This document shows, one piece after another, positions 10,431-19,366 of a stretch of DNA of 64,000 bases. The notes under the pieces are model-generated. The model did no database searches. It worked only from the letters and a program-made list of their open reading frames with translations, and was not told where the DNA came from. The stretch is from Shewanella gaetbuli. GTDB lineage: Bacteria > Pseudomonadota > Gammaproteobacteria > Enterobacterales > Shewanellaceae. The translations under genes and the position numbers were made by a program. The stretch spans positions 62,001-126,000 of the forward strand of contig NZ_JAKIKP010000003.1 of assembly GCF_023284065.1 (NCBI RefSeq), written 5' to 3'. Position 1 is the first letter of the stretch, and every line of letters begins with the position of its first letter.

Positions 10431-11513
10431 TTACGGATACAGTAAGGTAAATGTTGTTGTGGCGGTAAAGGTTCCAGGAGTCAATGGCCCAGTTCGGATT
10501 ACATCCGCTTGAAAATAAGATTCAAAATTATTAGTCGGTGTAGATGCGGCATCGATAATGTTAAACTCAGTACCTACTCCATATTTTTTTACATATGCGT
10601 TATATAAAATTCGAACTCCGACTCCGCTTGCCGTCCCAGTGGTGGCTAAAGCATATTCATTTGACGCGACTGTGGTTCCGTCAAAACGCAACTTAACACT
10701 GCCTTTAGCGAGACATTGAAACGGAATAGAGAATGTTCTTCTTGCTGCAACACTACCTACACCGGGTAAATCAGACGCTTTAATATTACCAAAATCGACA
10801 TTGGTATCAGGGGTTAAAACAGTACAAGCATTATCGTAAACTAATCTTGTACCGCCTTTTATACCAAATTGAAAGGGAGTCGTATGTCTATCGTTAGCAA
10901 TAGTGTGGCGATGAATCCAAAAACGACCTAGGTCAATTTGTGGCGTTGTGACAGCACCTACATGACTTCCTGTGGTAACTAAACGAAGACGAGGTTCAAA
11001 TCTAAAATCAATATCTCTGGAATACCCAGAGCTTGGTGACCAGCTTGGCTGCCAAGGGAAGTTATAAAAACCTGAAAGCCCTCCAGCCCCAGAACCTCTT
11101 ACCTGTATTTGTACGCCGACACCTTCGATCCCCGTTTCATAAACGGGTCCTCCTGTAAAATCAAACTCTTTAGGCATTAATAGGTATTCAGTCGCATCAT
11201 AGGCCTGGCTTTGGTATCGACAACTAAATACAGTTTGTAATCCTAGTGGTATCCAATTAGTGATTATTTGGGGATAAACTGAAGGTGGGGGCATTTTTAT
11301 TACCCCAGTGCCGCCAGACATATCAATATGAGTTTCAGTCCAGTTTTCAGTGCAGATAGGCGGAACACCAGCAGCAAGAGTATGGGTACTAAAAAGAATA
11401 CCTACAAGAGAGGATAAAAATAATAGCCACTTCCAAGGCTCTCGAAGGGAGGGGTGCCTACTAGGTTTATTTGTTTTTGTAGTTAAAGTAACACTACGGC
11501 TTTGAACATTCAT
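10431..11513 (-). CDS. fimbrial adhesin-like exported protein
   Basis: A 360-aa exported protein. A long basic N-region (about 26 residues) precedes a hydrophobic segment ending HTLAAG (about residues 28-48), a plausible Sec signal. The C-terminal ~140 residues look like a pilin-type immunoglobulin domain: a Cys pair (ACTVLTPDTNVDFGNI and FQCLAKGSVKLRFDG), a short VRILYNA strand, and a terminal strand alternation (GTFTATTTFTLLY) like the donor-strand region of chaperone-usher subunits. The N-terminal ~200 residues would then be a receptor-binding lectin domain, as in FimH-type tip adhesins. No chaperone, usher or other pilin gene is nearby, which is odd. It sits against the direction of its neighbours in AT-rich DNA bracketed by a repeat, which suggests acquisition. 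The domain call is by eye. Confidence 0.6.
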   Translation of the reverse strand: MNVQSRSVTLTTKTNKPSRHPSLREPWKWLLFLSSLVGILFSTHTLAAGVPPICTENWTETHIDMSGGTGVIKMPPPSVYPQIITNWIPLGLQTVFSCRYQSQAYDATEYLLMPKEFDFTGGPVYETGIEGVGVQIQVRGSGAGGLSGFYNFPWQPSWSPSSGYSRDIDFRFEPRLRLVTTGSHVGAVTTPQIDLGRFWIHRHTIANDRHTTPFQFGIKGGTRLVYDNACTVLTPDTNVDFGNIKASDLPGVGSVAARRTFSIPFQCLAKGSVKLRFDGTTVASNEYALATTGTASGVGVRILYNAYVKKYGVGTEFNIIDAASTPTNNFESYFQADVIRTGPLTPGTFTATTTFTLLYP

Positions 11514-12044
11514 ATATCCATCCTCACGCTGACTAAACTAACTTGCTGGCAAAGTAACATCCTAATTATCTCATAGTTTTTTTTTAAAACTCTGGAGATG
11601 GCGGTTATCGCTTGCTAATAATAATTATTAATTCTTATTAAAAGGGTTAGCGTTTGTTTTTTAAGGTGAAAGGTTGTTTTTTTAGATGGTGGATTTGTTT
11701 CTAAAATTTAGAAAGACTGATGGGGATACAAATGTATTAAAATGTTTGTTTATGAATTAAAAGTGTCCTTTTAACATCACAAGTTATTGAATGTAAACTA
11801 CTTGATTTTATGGTGGCACTTAAAGCAAATCAGTAGTTGTATTTAAATTAAATTTCTACAAATTTAATGGGGGTATTAAATTTGATGTCTTATCTGTATA
11901 CCAAAATCGTCGAGAGTTTTTCAAAAAAGGCAGAAATTCGCCAAAAAATGTTTTTGTTAAGGCATAATCGTTTTATTGTCCCCACATTAGCTGCTTTATC
12001 TAAGGTGTATTGTGGGCAGATTAGATTGAATAAAGAGAATATGA
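11514..12044. other. AT-rich non-coding block between adhesin gene and tldD
   Basis: About 530 bases of clearly AT-rich DNA. It contains the likely promoter side of the adhesin gene (runs of T/A near 11570-11700, no confident boxes) and the altered copy of the nitrilase 3' end (11929-11992). A 66-codon open frame (11867-12067) reads through that copy in the original nitrilase frame because the stop codon position is AAG instead of TAG; I regard it as a gene remnant, not a gene. Confidence 0.6.
11929..11992 (+). repeat. direct repeat, copy B: displaced nitrilase 3' end
   Basis: Matches 10322-10385 at 57 of 64 bases, in the same orientation and still open in the same frame (EIRQKM...HNRFIVPTLA). 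It lies ~50 bases before tldD, where the nitrilase gene would be expected to end if the two genes were adjacent. It is best read as the original or duplicated gene end left behind by an insertion event. Confidence 0.85.
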
Positions 12045-13493
12045 ATGCCTTTTTTATCGCAAGTTGAACAAAGCTTATTCCAAGGTGGATTAACATTAGA
12101 TGGTTTACAAGATTATTTAAGCATTATTCACCAACATCAAATTGACTTTTCAGACCTTTATTTTCAGGGGAGCCGTCACGAATCTTGGGTATTAGAAGAC
12201 GGTATTATCAAAGAAGGCAGTTTTCACATCGAACGGGGTGTGGGAGTGCGTGCTATTACGGGTGAAAAAACCGGTTTCGCCTATGCCGATGAAATTACCC
12301 CCGCAGCATTAGATGCCGCAGCAAGAGCTGCAAGAGGCATTGCCGTTTCAGGCCAGCAGCATCAAGTTAAAGCCTTTAGCCGTGCAGATTCCATTAAGCT
12401 TTATGATAGTGCGGACCCCATTGCTGCAATGGACGAAACCACCAAAATTAATTTATTAAAACAAGCAGACGCTTATATTCGCAGTTTAGACTCTCGGGTT
12501 ATTCAAGTGGTTGTTAGCTTGTCTGGTGTTCATGAAGAAATATTAGTCGCTGCCAGTGACGGTACACTCGCCGCAGATGTGCGCCCGCTAGTTCGTTTTA
12601 ACTGCAGTGTTATTTTAGAAGAAAATGGCAAGCGCGAACGTGGCAGCGCAGGCGGTGGTGGCCGACATGATTACAGTCGCTTTTTAACCACAGATGATGC
12701 TGGACTGCCCATCAGTTTTGAATTTGCCCGTGAAGCAGTAAGACAAGCCCAAGTGAACATCAATGCCATTGATGCTCCGGCAGGTGAAATGCCCGTTGTA
12801 TTGGGTAGTGGTTGGCCAGGTGTGTTATTACATGAAGCAGTTGGGCATGGATTAGAAGGTGATTTTAATCGTAAAGGCAGTAGTGCGTTTAGCGGTAAAG
12901 TGGGCCAACCTGTTGCATCAAGTTTAGTCACAGTCATTGACGATGGTACTATAAATGATCGCCGTGGCTCACTGAGCATAGACGATGAAGGCGTGCCGAC
13001 TCAACGGACTACCCTTATTGAAAAGGGTGTTTTAAAAGGCTACATGCAAGATAAGCTCAATGCGCGTTTAATGGGACAAACATCAACAGGTAATGGCCGT
13101 CGTGAATCTTATGCGCATTTACCGATGCCTAGAATGACCAATACTTACATGGAAGCGGGCGAGTCTGATCCAGCCGACATTATCAAGTCCGTTAAACAAG
13201 GCATTTACGCGCCTAATTTTGGTGGCGGTCAAGTTGATATCACTTCGGGTAAATTTGTATTTTCAGCTTCTGAAGCATACTTGATTGAAAATGGTGAAGT
13301 CACTCAAGCTATCAAAGGCGCTACCCTTATAGGTAATGGCCCCGAAGCCATGAGCCAAATATCAATGGTAGGCAATGACCTTGCTTTAGATAAAGGTGTC
13401 GGGGTGTGTGGTAAAGATGGTCAAAGCGTGCCTGTTGGCGTTGGCCAGCCGACCCTGAGGTTAGATCGTTTAACAGTAGGTGGAACCGCGTAA
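12045..13493 (+). CDS. tldD: metalloprotease TldD
   Basis: Zinc-dependent peptidase subunit that acts with PmbA (TldE) to degrade or mature unfolded and modified peptides, including microcin B17 in E. coli. The metal motif HEAVGH is at residues 263-268, followed by the conserved [12 protein letters not shown] stretch. Its 482 aa match E. coli TldD (481). The C-terminal part ending LDRLTVGG is typical. The ATG at 12045 gives MPFLSQVEQ; an earlier ATG at 12041 is out of frame. Its partner pmbA lies 7.6 kb downstream. A hairpin at 13530-13575 may end the transcript. Confidence 0.97.
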   Translation: MPFLSQVEQSLFQGGLTLDGLQDYLSIIHQHQIDFSDLYFQGSRHESWVLEDGIIKEGSFHIERGVGVRAITGEKTGFAYADEITPAALDAAARAARGIAVSGQQHQVKAFSRADSIKLYDSADPIAAMDETTKINLLKQADAYIRSLDSRVIQVVVSLSGVHEEILVAASDGTLAADVRPLVRFNCSVILEENGKRERGSAGGGGRHDYSRFLTTDDAGLPISFEFAREAVRQAQVNINAIDAPAGEMPVVLGSGWPGVLLHEAVGHGLEGDFNRKGSSAFSGKVGQPVASSLVTVIDDGTINDRRGSLSIDDEGVPTQRTTLIEKGVLKGYMQDKLNARLMGQTSTGNGRRESYAHLPMPRMTNTYMEAGESDPADIIKSVKQGIYAPNFGGGQVDITSGKFVFSASEAYLIENGEVTQAIKGATLIGNGPEAMSQISMVGNDLALDKGVGVCGKDGQSVPVGVGQPTLRLDRLTVGGTA

Positions 13494-13529
13494 CATATTA
13501 AAATTATTGCTAATCTTAATATGAATTAC

Positions 13530-13575
13530 AAAATGGGTATATGAGCTGTTAGCTGTGAGGTTCAGTACCCATTTT
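13530..13575 (+). terminator. possible tldD terminator hairpin
   Basis: Ten-base arms AAAATGGGTA and TACCCATTTT are exact complements around a 26-base loop, 36 bases after the tldD stop. The loop is long and the following run is mostly A, so this is a weak candidate. Confidence 0.3.
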
Positions 13576-13776
13576 AAAACCACTAAATAATGATGACCTT
13601 ATAAAGTGATATTCAATTAATCAATATTTGATTGTTGAACGTATAATCGGCTTAATCATAATTAAGCAAAATTAGTGACAATTACCGAGTTAAAAATAAC
13701 TAAAATAAATCGAATATAATGCCAATAATCAGTTAGTCAGTTATACTTCATATAATTATTAGAGTAAAAGCTCTAC

Positions 13777-15306
13777 ATGGTGATGAACGACATGGAACAA
13801 AAGATTAATCTGACACATAATAGTGAAAATCTATCATGTAATCCGCCTATTGGGCGCTCAAGACTATTGGCTCGGGTGATACTTCCTTTAGCCTTAATAT
13901 CATTGCCGTTACAGGCTACAGCCCCCTTAGAACCAACGCATTCAGAACCCATTGCAAAAGTGAACTTTGCACAGGCTTGGCAAACGGTTTTGAATGTCAG
14001 CAATACACTTCAAGCTAAACAACAACAGGTTAACCGTGCCTTAGCCAAACAAGATGCTGGTAAGTCACTTAATTATCCTTCAATTGATTTAACGGGTTCG
14101 TATACTCATTTAGAAAAACCGATAGAGTTAGATTTAAGGGATCTTAACCCACTGGCGGCTATTGATCCGGCACAATTACCACCGGCTTTAGGGCAGGCAA
14201 TTGGCGCAATACCTGGGTCGTTATTTGTGACTCCATTTACCGAGCAAGATGTATTTCGTTCTAGTTTACAAGCGATGTGGCCAATTTATACTGGCGGCAA
14301 AATTACTGCTGCTCAAGGTATTCAAGCTGCTCAAGTCGTTGAGCAAGAACAGCAATTGGCATTAAGCCAACGTGACTTATTTTCTCAACTAGTTGAGCGT
14401 TATTATGGCGTTGCCGTCACTGCAGCACTAACGGAAACCCAATACCAGTTAGTTGAGTCGTTAACTTTACATGCAGATCATGCAAAAAAACTTGAGCAAC
14501 AAGGGCAAATTGCAAAAGTAGAACGCTTAAATGCACAGGTCGCATTAGAAAATGCCAAAGTGAATTGGACCAGCGCAAAACGTCAGCATGAGATGACTCA
14601 AATTGCCTTAGCTAGTATGTTGAATCAGCGTCAAGTTCAGCCAGCTTCGTCGTTATTTACCCTTCAACAACAACCCACATTATCTCGTTTTAATCAGTTA
14701 ACAATCACAACCCATCCAGCATTAAAGTTATTAGAAGCTAAGGAAGTGCAAGCCAATGGGCTGGTGGATTTAGAAAAAGGCGGATATTACCCTACGGTGT
14801 TCTTATACGGTAATTACACCCTTTATAAAGATGACAGCCTATTTTCGCAAATAGAGCCTGATTGGATGGTTGGTGTTGGAGTTAAAGTGCCCTTACTTAG
14901 CCGTGACGGTCATAGCGGTAAAGTACAAGCTGCTAAAAGCGCATTATTACAAGCAAGGCATACTAAGGCGCAAACTCAACAAGATTTAAGCTTGTTAGTT
15001 GAGCAGCAATACCGACAAATGATGCAAGCATTAGAAGAAATAAATGCCTTAAACACTTCATTAGCACTGGCGCAAGAAAACTTGAAATTAAGAGAGTTGG
15101 CATTTAATCAAGGCTTATCAACTTCAATTGACCGAGTGGATGCTGAGTTAAAGCTAGCTGCAGTGAAGACTCAGCAGTTAGGGGCGAAATATCGTTATAT
15201 TCAAACCTATGCCAAGCTCATGGCCGTGAGTGGTCAAATAGATGAATTTATTAACCGTACTAATATGCAAATGACACATCAGGAGCCAACCCATGCGAGC
15301 CAATAA
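13777..15306 (+). CDS. TolC-family outer membrane efflux protein
   Basis: Outer membrane channel component of a tripartite exporter. The sequence has the two-repeat TolC layout: long alpha-helical coiled coils rich in Gln/Ala/Glu (about residues 150-300 and 390-490) and beta-barrel segments with YPSIDLTGSYTHLE and YPTVFLYGNYTLY. A hydrophobic stretch around residues 30-48 (RVILPLALISLPLQATA) is the likely signal, preceded by a long N-region, so the true start could be the in-frame ATG at 13792. First of four co-directional genes; it overlaps the HlyD gene by 14 bases. Substrate unknown. Confidence 0.88.
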   Translation: MVMNDMEQKINLTHNSENLSCNPPIGRSRLLARVILPLALISLPLQATAPLEPTHSEPIAKVNFAQAWQTVLNVSNTLQAKQQQVNRALAKQDAGKSLNYPSIDLTGSYTHLEKPIELDLRDLNPLAAIDPAQLPPALGQAIGAIPGSLFVTPFTEQDVFRSSLQAMWPIYTGGKITAAQGIQAAQVVEQEQQLALSQRDLFSQLVERYYGVAVTAALTETQYQLVESLTLHADHAKKLEQQGQIAKVERLNAQVALENAKVNWTSAKRQHEMTQIALASMLNQRQVQPASSLFTLQQQPTLSRFNQLTITTHPALKLLEAKEVQANGLVDLEKGGYYPTVFLYGNYTLYKDDSLFSQIEPDWMVGVGVKVPLLSRDGHSGKVQAAKSALLQARHTKAQTQQDLSLLVEQQYRQMMQALEEINALNTSLALAQENLKLRELAFNQGLSTSIDRVDAELKLAAVKTQQLGAKYRYIQTYAKLMAVSGQIDEFINRTNMQMTHQEPTHASQ

Positions 15307-16273
15307 ATTAGTTGCCGTTGTTGCGTTTTGTTTTTTGGCGGTATTTTTAGCCTATGGGTTATGGTTAGCGTACACCCCAAAACCTCAAACCTTACAAGGG
15401 CAAATTGAAGCACGAGAATACAATGTGTCCTCTAAAGTCCCTGGGCGAGTTGAGCAAGTTATGGTGCGTACCGGTGATAAAGTTGACCAAGGTGACTTAC
15501 TTTTTGCCATAAGTAGCCCAGAATTAGACGCAAAATTAATGCAAGCTGAAGGTGGCCGTGATGCGGCTAAAGCCTTACAAACTGAAGCGCAAAATGGTGC
15601 CAGACAGCAAGAGATCACCGCAGCTCAAGAGCAATGGCGTAAAGCACAAGCCGCGGCTAAGTTGATGGAAAAAACCTATCAACGAGTAGAAAATTTATTT
15701 TCTGAAGGCGTAGTTGCCAGACAAAAACGCGACGAAGCCTACACTCAATGGCAAGCGGCAAAATACACCGAGCAAGCCGCGTTAGCCATGTACCAAATGG
15801 CGCAAGAAGGGGCTCGAGTAGAAACGAAAGCCGCCGCTGCAGGTAACGCAAGAATGGCCGAAGGAGCGGTTAAAGAAGTCAGTGCTATTTTGGCAGACAG
15901 CCAAATGCGCTCGCCTATTAGCGCAGAGGTGAGTGAAGTCTTGTTGCAAGCAGGAGAGCTCGCGCCAAGTGGTTTTCCTGTGGTGAGTTTAATTGACATG
16001 CAAGATGCATGGGCTATTTTGCAAGTGCGTGAAGACCAATTAGCAGACTTTAAAAAAGGCCAAGAAGTGACCTTAACGATTCCTGCCTTAAATCAAAGCC
16101 ATCAATTTGTTGTGGGCCATGTGAGTGTTATGGGGCATTTTGCCACGTGGCGTTCCACTGAAAGTGGCCACGATTTTGATATGCGCACCTTTAAAGTTGA
16201 ACTGACACCTAAGCAACCTATTGCAGATTTACGTGTAGGTATGTCGGTGTTATATCAATATAGCGTCGAGTAA
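15293..16273 (+). CDS. HlyD-family membrane fusion (periplasmic adaptor) protein
   Basis: Periplasmic adaptor expected to connect the inner membrane permeases to the TolC-like channel. It has an N-terminal anchor (about residues 6-25), a lipoyl-like half motif (EAREYNVSSKVPGRVEQVMVRTGDKV), a coiled-coil hairpin (about 75-190), the second lipoyl half (MRSPISAEVSEVLLQAGEL) and a beta-barrel domain ending LRVGMSVLYQYSVE. The layout resembles YhiI/YbhG-type adaptors that work with ABC-2 permeases. Overlap with the tolC-like gene and a five-base gap to the next gene mark one operon. Confidence 0.9.
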   Translation: MRANKLVAVVAFCFLAVFLAYGLWLAYTPKPQTLQGQIEAREYNVSSKVPGRVEQVMVRTGDKVDQGDLLFAISSPELDAKLMQAEGGRDAAKALQTEAQNGARQQEITAAQEQWRKAQAAAKLMEKTYQRVENLFSEGVVARQKRDEAYTQWQAAKYTEQAALAMYQMAQEGARVETKAAAAGNARMAEGAVKEVSAILADSQMRSPISAEVSEVLLQAGELAPSGFPVVSLIDMQDAWAILQVREDQLADFKKGQEVTLTIPALNQSHQFVVGHVSVMGHFATWRSTESGHDFDMRTFKVELTPKQPIADLRVGMSVLYQYSVE

Positions 16274-16278
16274 ATACC

Positions 16279-17475
16279 GTGAGTATTATCGCTTACGTAA
16301 AACAGGAATGGGCAGCATTATGGCAATCACCTTGGCAAGTTGCCTTAGTGAGCTATATTCCTATAGTGAGTATTTTATGTTTGTGGTGGTTATTTAGTGC
16401 GGGGTTACCCAAACAGTTACCCGTGGCGGTGGTTGACCAAGATAACAGCCAAATATCAAGAATGCTGACTCGGCAAATGACCGCTAACTCAGTAATTAGC
16501 GTAGAATCTTATGCCGACCTCACCCAAGCACAGGATGCGATGCGCCAAGCGAGTGTTTATGCAGTTGTCGTGATCCCGCACCAATTCAAACAACAGCTAA
16601 TAACAGGTCGTTCCCCCACAATTGATATCCGTTATAACAGCCAATATTTATTAGTGGGTAAATTACTTTCGAGCCAAATTCAAATGAGTTTAGGGGCTGG
16701 ATTATTAAAAACTGCGGCGCAAAAACTGCTGCTGTCTGGGGTTAATCACGCCAGTGTGGCAGTGAATTTATCACCCGTATCTAGCCAAACTACAGCGTTA
16801 TTTAATCGTAATAACAATTATGTGGGTTTTTTAGTTCCGCCGGTGTTAATTGCGTTGTGGCAGCTTTTGGCGATGATGATTTTTACCAATGCGCTTAATC
16901 GAGAGCTGATAACTCAGCAAAACCAAGTGTTGTTACCTCACGATTTGTGGGTAAGAGTGCTGGCAAAATGTATGGTATTTCTACCTATCATGTTATTACA
17001 CAGCAGCTTTATTTTAGTGTTGTTATATCAATATTTAAGCTTGCCTCATGCTGGTGAAGTTGGGGTGCTGGTGGTATCACAGGCGGTCATGTTGTTGGCA
17101 TTATGGCTATTGGTGACGTTGATTTTCTTAATAATGAAAGAGCCTGCCCGCTGCGTGAGTTTTTGCACCGCTTTATTTGCTCCTGCGTTTGCTTTTATGG
17201 GTATCACTTTTCCAATTAATGAAATGCCGACGATTGCTCAGTATTGGCGCTTAGTCATGCCATCAAGTCATTATATCGACACTCACGTAAATGTAATCAG
17301 TTATGGCGCTGATCCCCTTGAAGTGATTGGCCAGTTAGTCTCTTATTGGATGTTTTTACCTTTAATACCTGTGGTGGTAGTTTTATGGCTTAAGGCTAAT
17401 AAAACGCCATTATCAGCAGAGAATACTAACTTCAGTAGCCGTGCTATTCAGCAAATTACAGAGGAGGATAAATGA
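16279..17475 (+). CDS. ABC-2 type transport permease (first of pair)
   Basis: Inner membrane permease of the ABC-2 superfamily (YhhJ/YbhR-like): one N-terminal membrane segment (about residues 20-42), a large periplasmic domain containing the typical VAVVDQDNSQISR, then a C-terminal cluster of about five membrane helices. Its 398 aa fit this half-transporter type. The GTG start at 16279 is five bases after the adaptor stop, and its end overlaps the next gene by four bases (ATGA). No ATP-binding subunit is encoded in the operon or elsewhere in the window. Confidence 0.87.
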   Translation: MSIIAYVKQEWAALWQSPWQVALVSYIPIVSILCLWWLFSAGLPKQLPVAVVDQDNSQISRMLTRQMTANSVISVESYADLTQAQDAMRQASVYAVVVIPHQFKQQLITGRSPTIDIRYNSQYLLVGKLLSSQIQMSLGAGLLKTAAQKLLLSGVNHASVAVNLSPVSSQTTALFNRNNNYVGFLVPPVLIALWQLLAMMIFTNALNRELITQQNQVLLPHDLWVRVLAKCMVFLPIMLLHSSFILVLLYQYLSLPHAGEVGVLVVSQAVMLLALWLLVTLIFLIMKEPARCVSFCTALFAPAFAFMGITFPINEMPTIAQYWRLVMPSSHYIDTHVNVISYGADPLEVIGQLVSYWMFLPLIPVVVVLWLKANKTPLSAENTNFSSRAIQQITEEDK

Positions 17476-18620
17476 GCTTGTTACAACTGTATTTTGCTGA
17501 ATGGCGAGCATTATTAGCTGACAAAGCCATTGTGGTCACTTTGTTTGGCGGCGTGGTGTTTTATTCAGTGCTTTATCCTTTACCTTATTTAAACCAAGTG
17601 CCGACGGAGCAAACCGTAGTGGTGGTTGATCATGACAATTCTTCGTTAAGCCGTAAGCTTATTCGACATGCTGATGCTAGCCCGAAAATTCAAATAGTTT
17701 CCCATGCAACCAATATTGATGAAGCCAAACACCTGATTCAACAAGGGCATGCTCATGGTTTGTTGGTCATCCCTAGCGGGTTTAGACGTAATTTAATGTT
17801 AGGCAAAGGCGCCACATTAAGTTATGGCGGTGATGCCAGTTACTTTTTAATTTATTCCGCGGTGGCTGAAGGGCTGGTGGAAGCAGGTATGGATGCTAGC
17901 AAGCAAGTGCAATTGGTTGGGTTATTAGCTAGAGGAGAAAACCCAGCTATGGCTCAAAAAAGTCTAAGCCCTGTGAACCTGAATGCCGTGCCTGTTTTTA
18001 ACCCCAGTTTGGGTTATACGCCTTATGTTGTGCCTGGATTATTTTTATTAATTTTGCATCAAACTTTATTAATAGGTACCGGCATTTTAGGGGCGGGGCA
18101 GTGGCGAAATAAAGGCTATTGGCTAGAGGTAAAACCGTTGAAACTACTGTCAGTTAGGCTAGCTATGTTTACCAGTTTATATCTGTTGTTTGCTAGCTTC
18201 TATATTGGCTACTGTTTTTATGCTTATCAAGTGAGTATGTTGGGCTCTTTTATTGAAACCGTTTTACTGATATTGCCATTTTTATTAGCCACTGGCGCGG
18301 TGGGGGTTGCATTAAGTTGCTTGTTTGTTCGCCGCGATATTCCCACCCAAATTTATTTATTGTCTTCTATGCCTATTCTATTTGTGGCGGGGTTTGTTTG
18401 GCCTACTGCATTGATCCCTGAGCCGTTAGTCGTGATATCACAAATTATACCGGCCATTCCGGCAATGAATGCCATGTTGAAGTTAAATCAAATGGGGGCT
18501 GGTTGGTCTGCAATTTTAAGCCACTGGATACAATTATGGGGCATTTTTGCACTGGCCTGTTTGCTGGCTTGGTGGGGAATTAAGCATCGCCAATCAGAAG
18601 CTGAAAGTATCAACCAATAA
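17472..18620 (+). CDS. ABC-2 type transport permease (second of pair)
   Basis: A paralogue of the preceding gene with the same plan: one N-terminal membrane segment, a periplasmic domain with VVVVDHDNSSLSRKLIR, then five membrane helices. The two VDxDNS stretches are clearly alike, so the pair probably forms a heterodimer. It starts at ATG 17472, overlapping the previous stop. No further same-strand gene follows; the next gene is convergent. Function in export of an unknown compound is inferred from the TolC and HlyD partners. Confidence 0.87.
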   Translation: MSLLQLYFAEWRALLADKAIVVTLFGGVVFYSVLYPLPYLNQVPTEQTVVVVDHDNSSLSRKLIRHADASPKIQIVSHATNIDEAKHLIQQGHAHGLLVIPSGFRRNLMLGKGATLSYGGDASYFLIYSAVAEGLVEAGMDASKQVQLVGLLARGENPAMAQKSLSPVNLNAVPVFNPSLGYTPYVVPGLFLLILHQTLLIGTGILGAGQWRNKGYWLEVKPLKLLSVRLAMFTSLYLLFASFYIGYCFYAYQVSMLGSFIETVLLILPFLLATGAVGVALSCLFVRRDIPTQIYLLSSMPILFVAGFVWPTALIPEPLVVISQIIPAIPAMNAMLKLNQMGAGWSAILSHWIQLWGIFALACLLAWWGIKHRQSEAESINQ

Positions 18621-18644
18621 ATAAGCTGAAAAAGAACATAAAAA

Positions 18645-18673
18645 ATAGGCAACTAACCGGGTTAACTGCCTAT
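18645..18673 (-). terminator. hairpin terminator of the TPR-like gene
   Basis: ATAGGCA and TGCCTAT arms with an internal two-base mismatch and further pairing of TAACC/GGTTA. On the minus strand it is followed by a T run (complement of the A run at 18638-18645), so it should stop the minus-strand gene ending at 18726. It may also slow plus-strand read-through from the export operon. Confidence 0.55.
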
Positions 18674-18725
18674 GACTTATGGATTATTTACGCTTGTCTG
18701 TCGTTGTTGGTCATCTTCCAAATGA

Positions 18726-19223
18726 TTACACTCCAGTTTCAGTGGCATTAATGGCTGACTCTAAACGGCTAAGGTTGTCTGAATAGATAGCTTCATCACT
18801 GACTTTAGCAGCCTTTCTGAAGTCTTCTAGTGCGCCTAGGTTGTCATTAGCTAATAACTTCATTACAGCACGGTTATTATAAGCATAGGCTTTTAAGTCA
18901 ACATCAGGTGCAGCTATGGCATATCGTGCAGTTTTCACCGCATCAGTACAGGCTTTTTTAGCTTCATCTAGTTTCGATAAACGAGTATAACCGACACACA
19001 AATTAAGGTTTCGGGTATAGCTATCAATTTCATGTTTACTCGCAGCGCGGGTAATTGCTACGCCTTCTGAAACATTACCAGATTGTAAAGCATCAACTCC
19101 TGGAGTGTTTTCAATGACTACCATTTTATAAGGTGAAGTTTCGATAACATCAGCAGAAGCACTTGTTGCCGTTAATGCTAATAGGCTGGTTGCAATTAAT
19201 TTCGATAAGTTTGATTTAGTCAT
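18726..19223 (-). CDS. small secreted TPR-like protein of unknown function
   Basis: A 165-aa protein with a clear Sec signal (MTKSNLSKLIATSLLALTA, cleavage near SASA-D at about residue 25). The mature part contains helical repeats of tetratricopeptide character: LCVGYTRLSKLDEAKKACTDAV and AYNNRAVMKLLANDNLGALEDFRKA fit the TPR spacing of small and aromatic residues. Such periplasmic proteins are common in Shewanella but I know no function. A purine-rich AAGGGA lies 9 bases before the start. It is convergent with the export operon and on its own transcript with a terminator at 18645-18673. Confidence 0.75.
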   Translation of the reverse strand: MTKSNLSKLIATSLLALTATSASADVIETSPYKMVVIENTPGVDALQSGNVSEGVAITRAASKHEIDSYTRNLNLCVGYTRLSKLDEAKKACTDAVKTARYAIAAPDVDLKAYAYNNRAVMKLLANDNLGALEDFRKAAKVSDEAIYSDNLSRLESAINATETGV

Positions 19224-19366
19224 GTCTCTATCCCTTTATGAGTAGTAGCACTTGCTACACGCCTAATTTAGGAAAATCATTCATTGCTGACAAACGAGAA
19301 AAATTGCTGCAATAGTTGAAATAAATTCACTTATGCCTAGCAGCCTCATTAAATGACTAGTTTCCA

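Noticed and set aside
11867..12067. 66-codon open frame before tldD
   Set aside because: It reads through the altered nitrilase 3' copy in the nitrilase frame and runs into tldD; it looks like a remnant rather than a gene.
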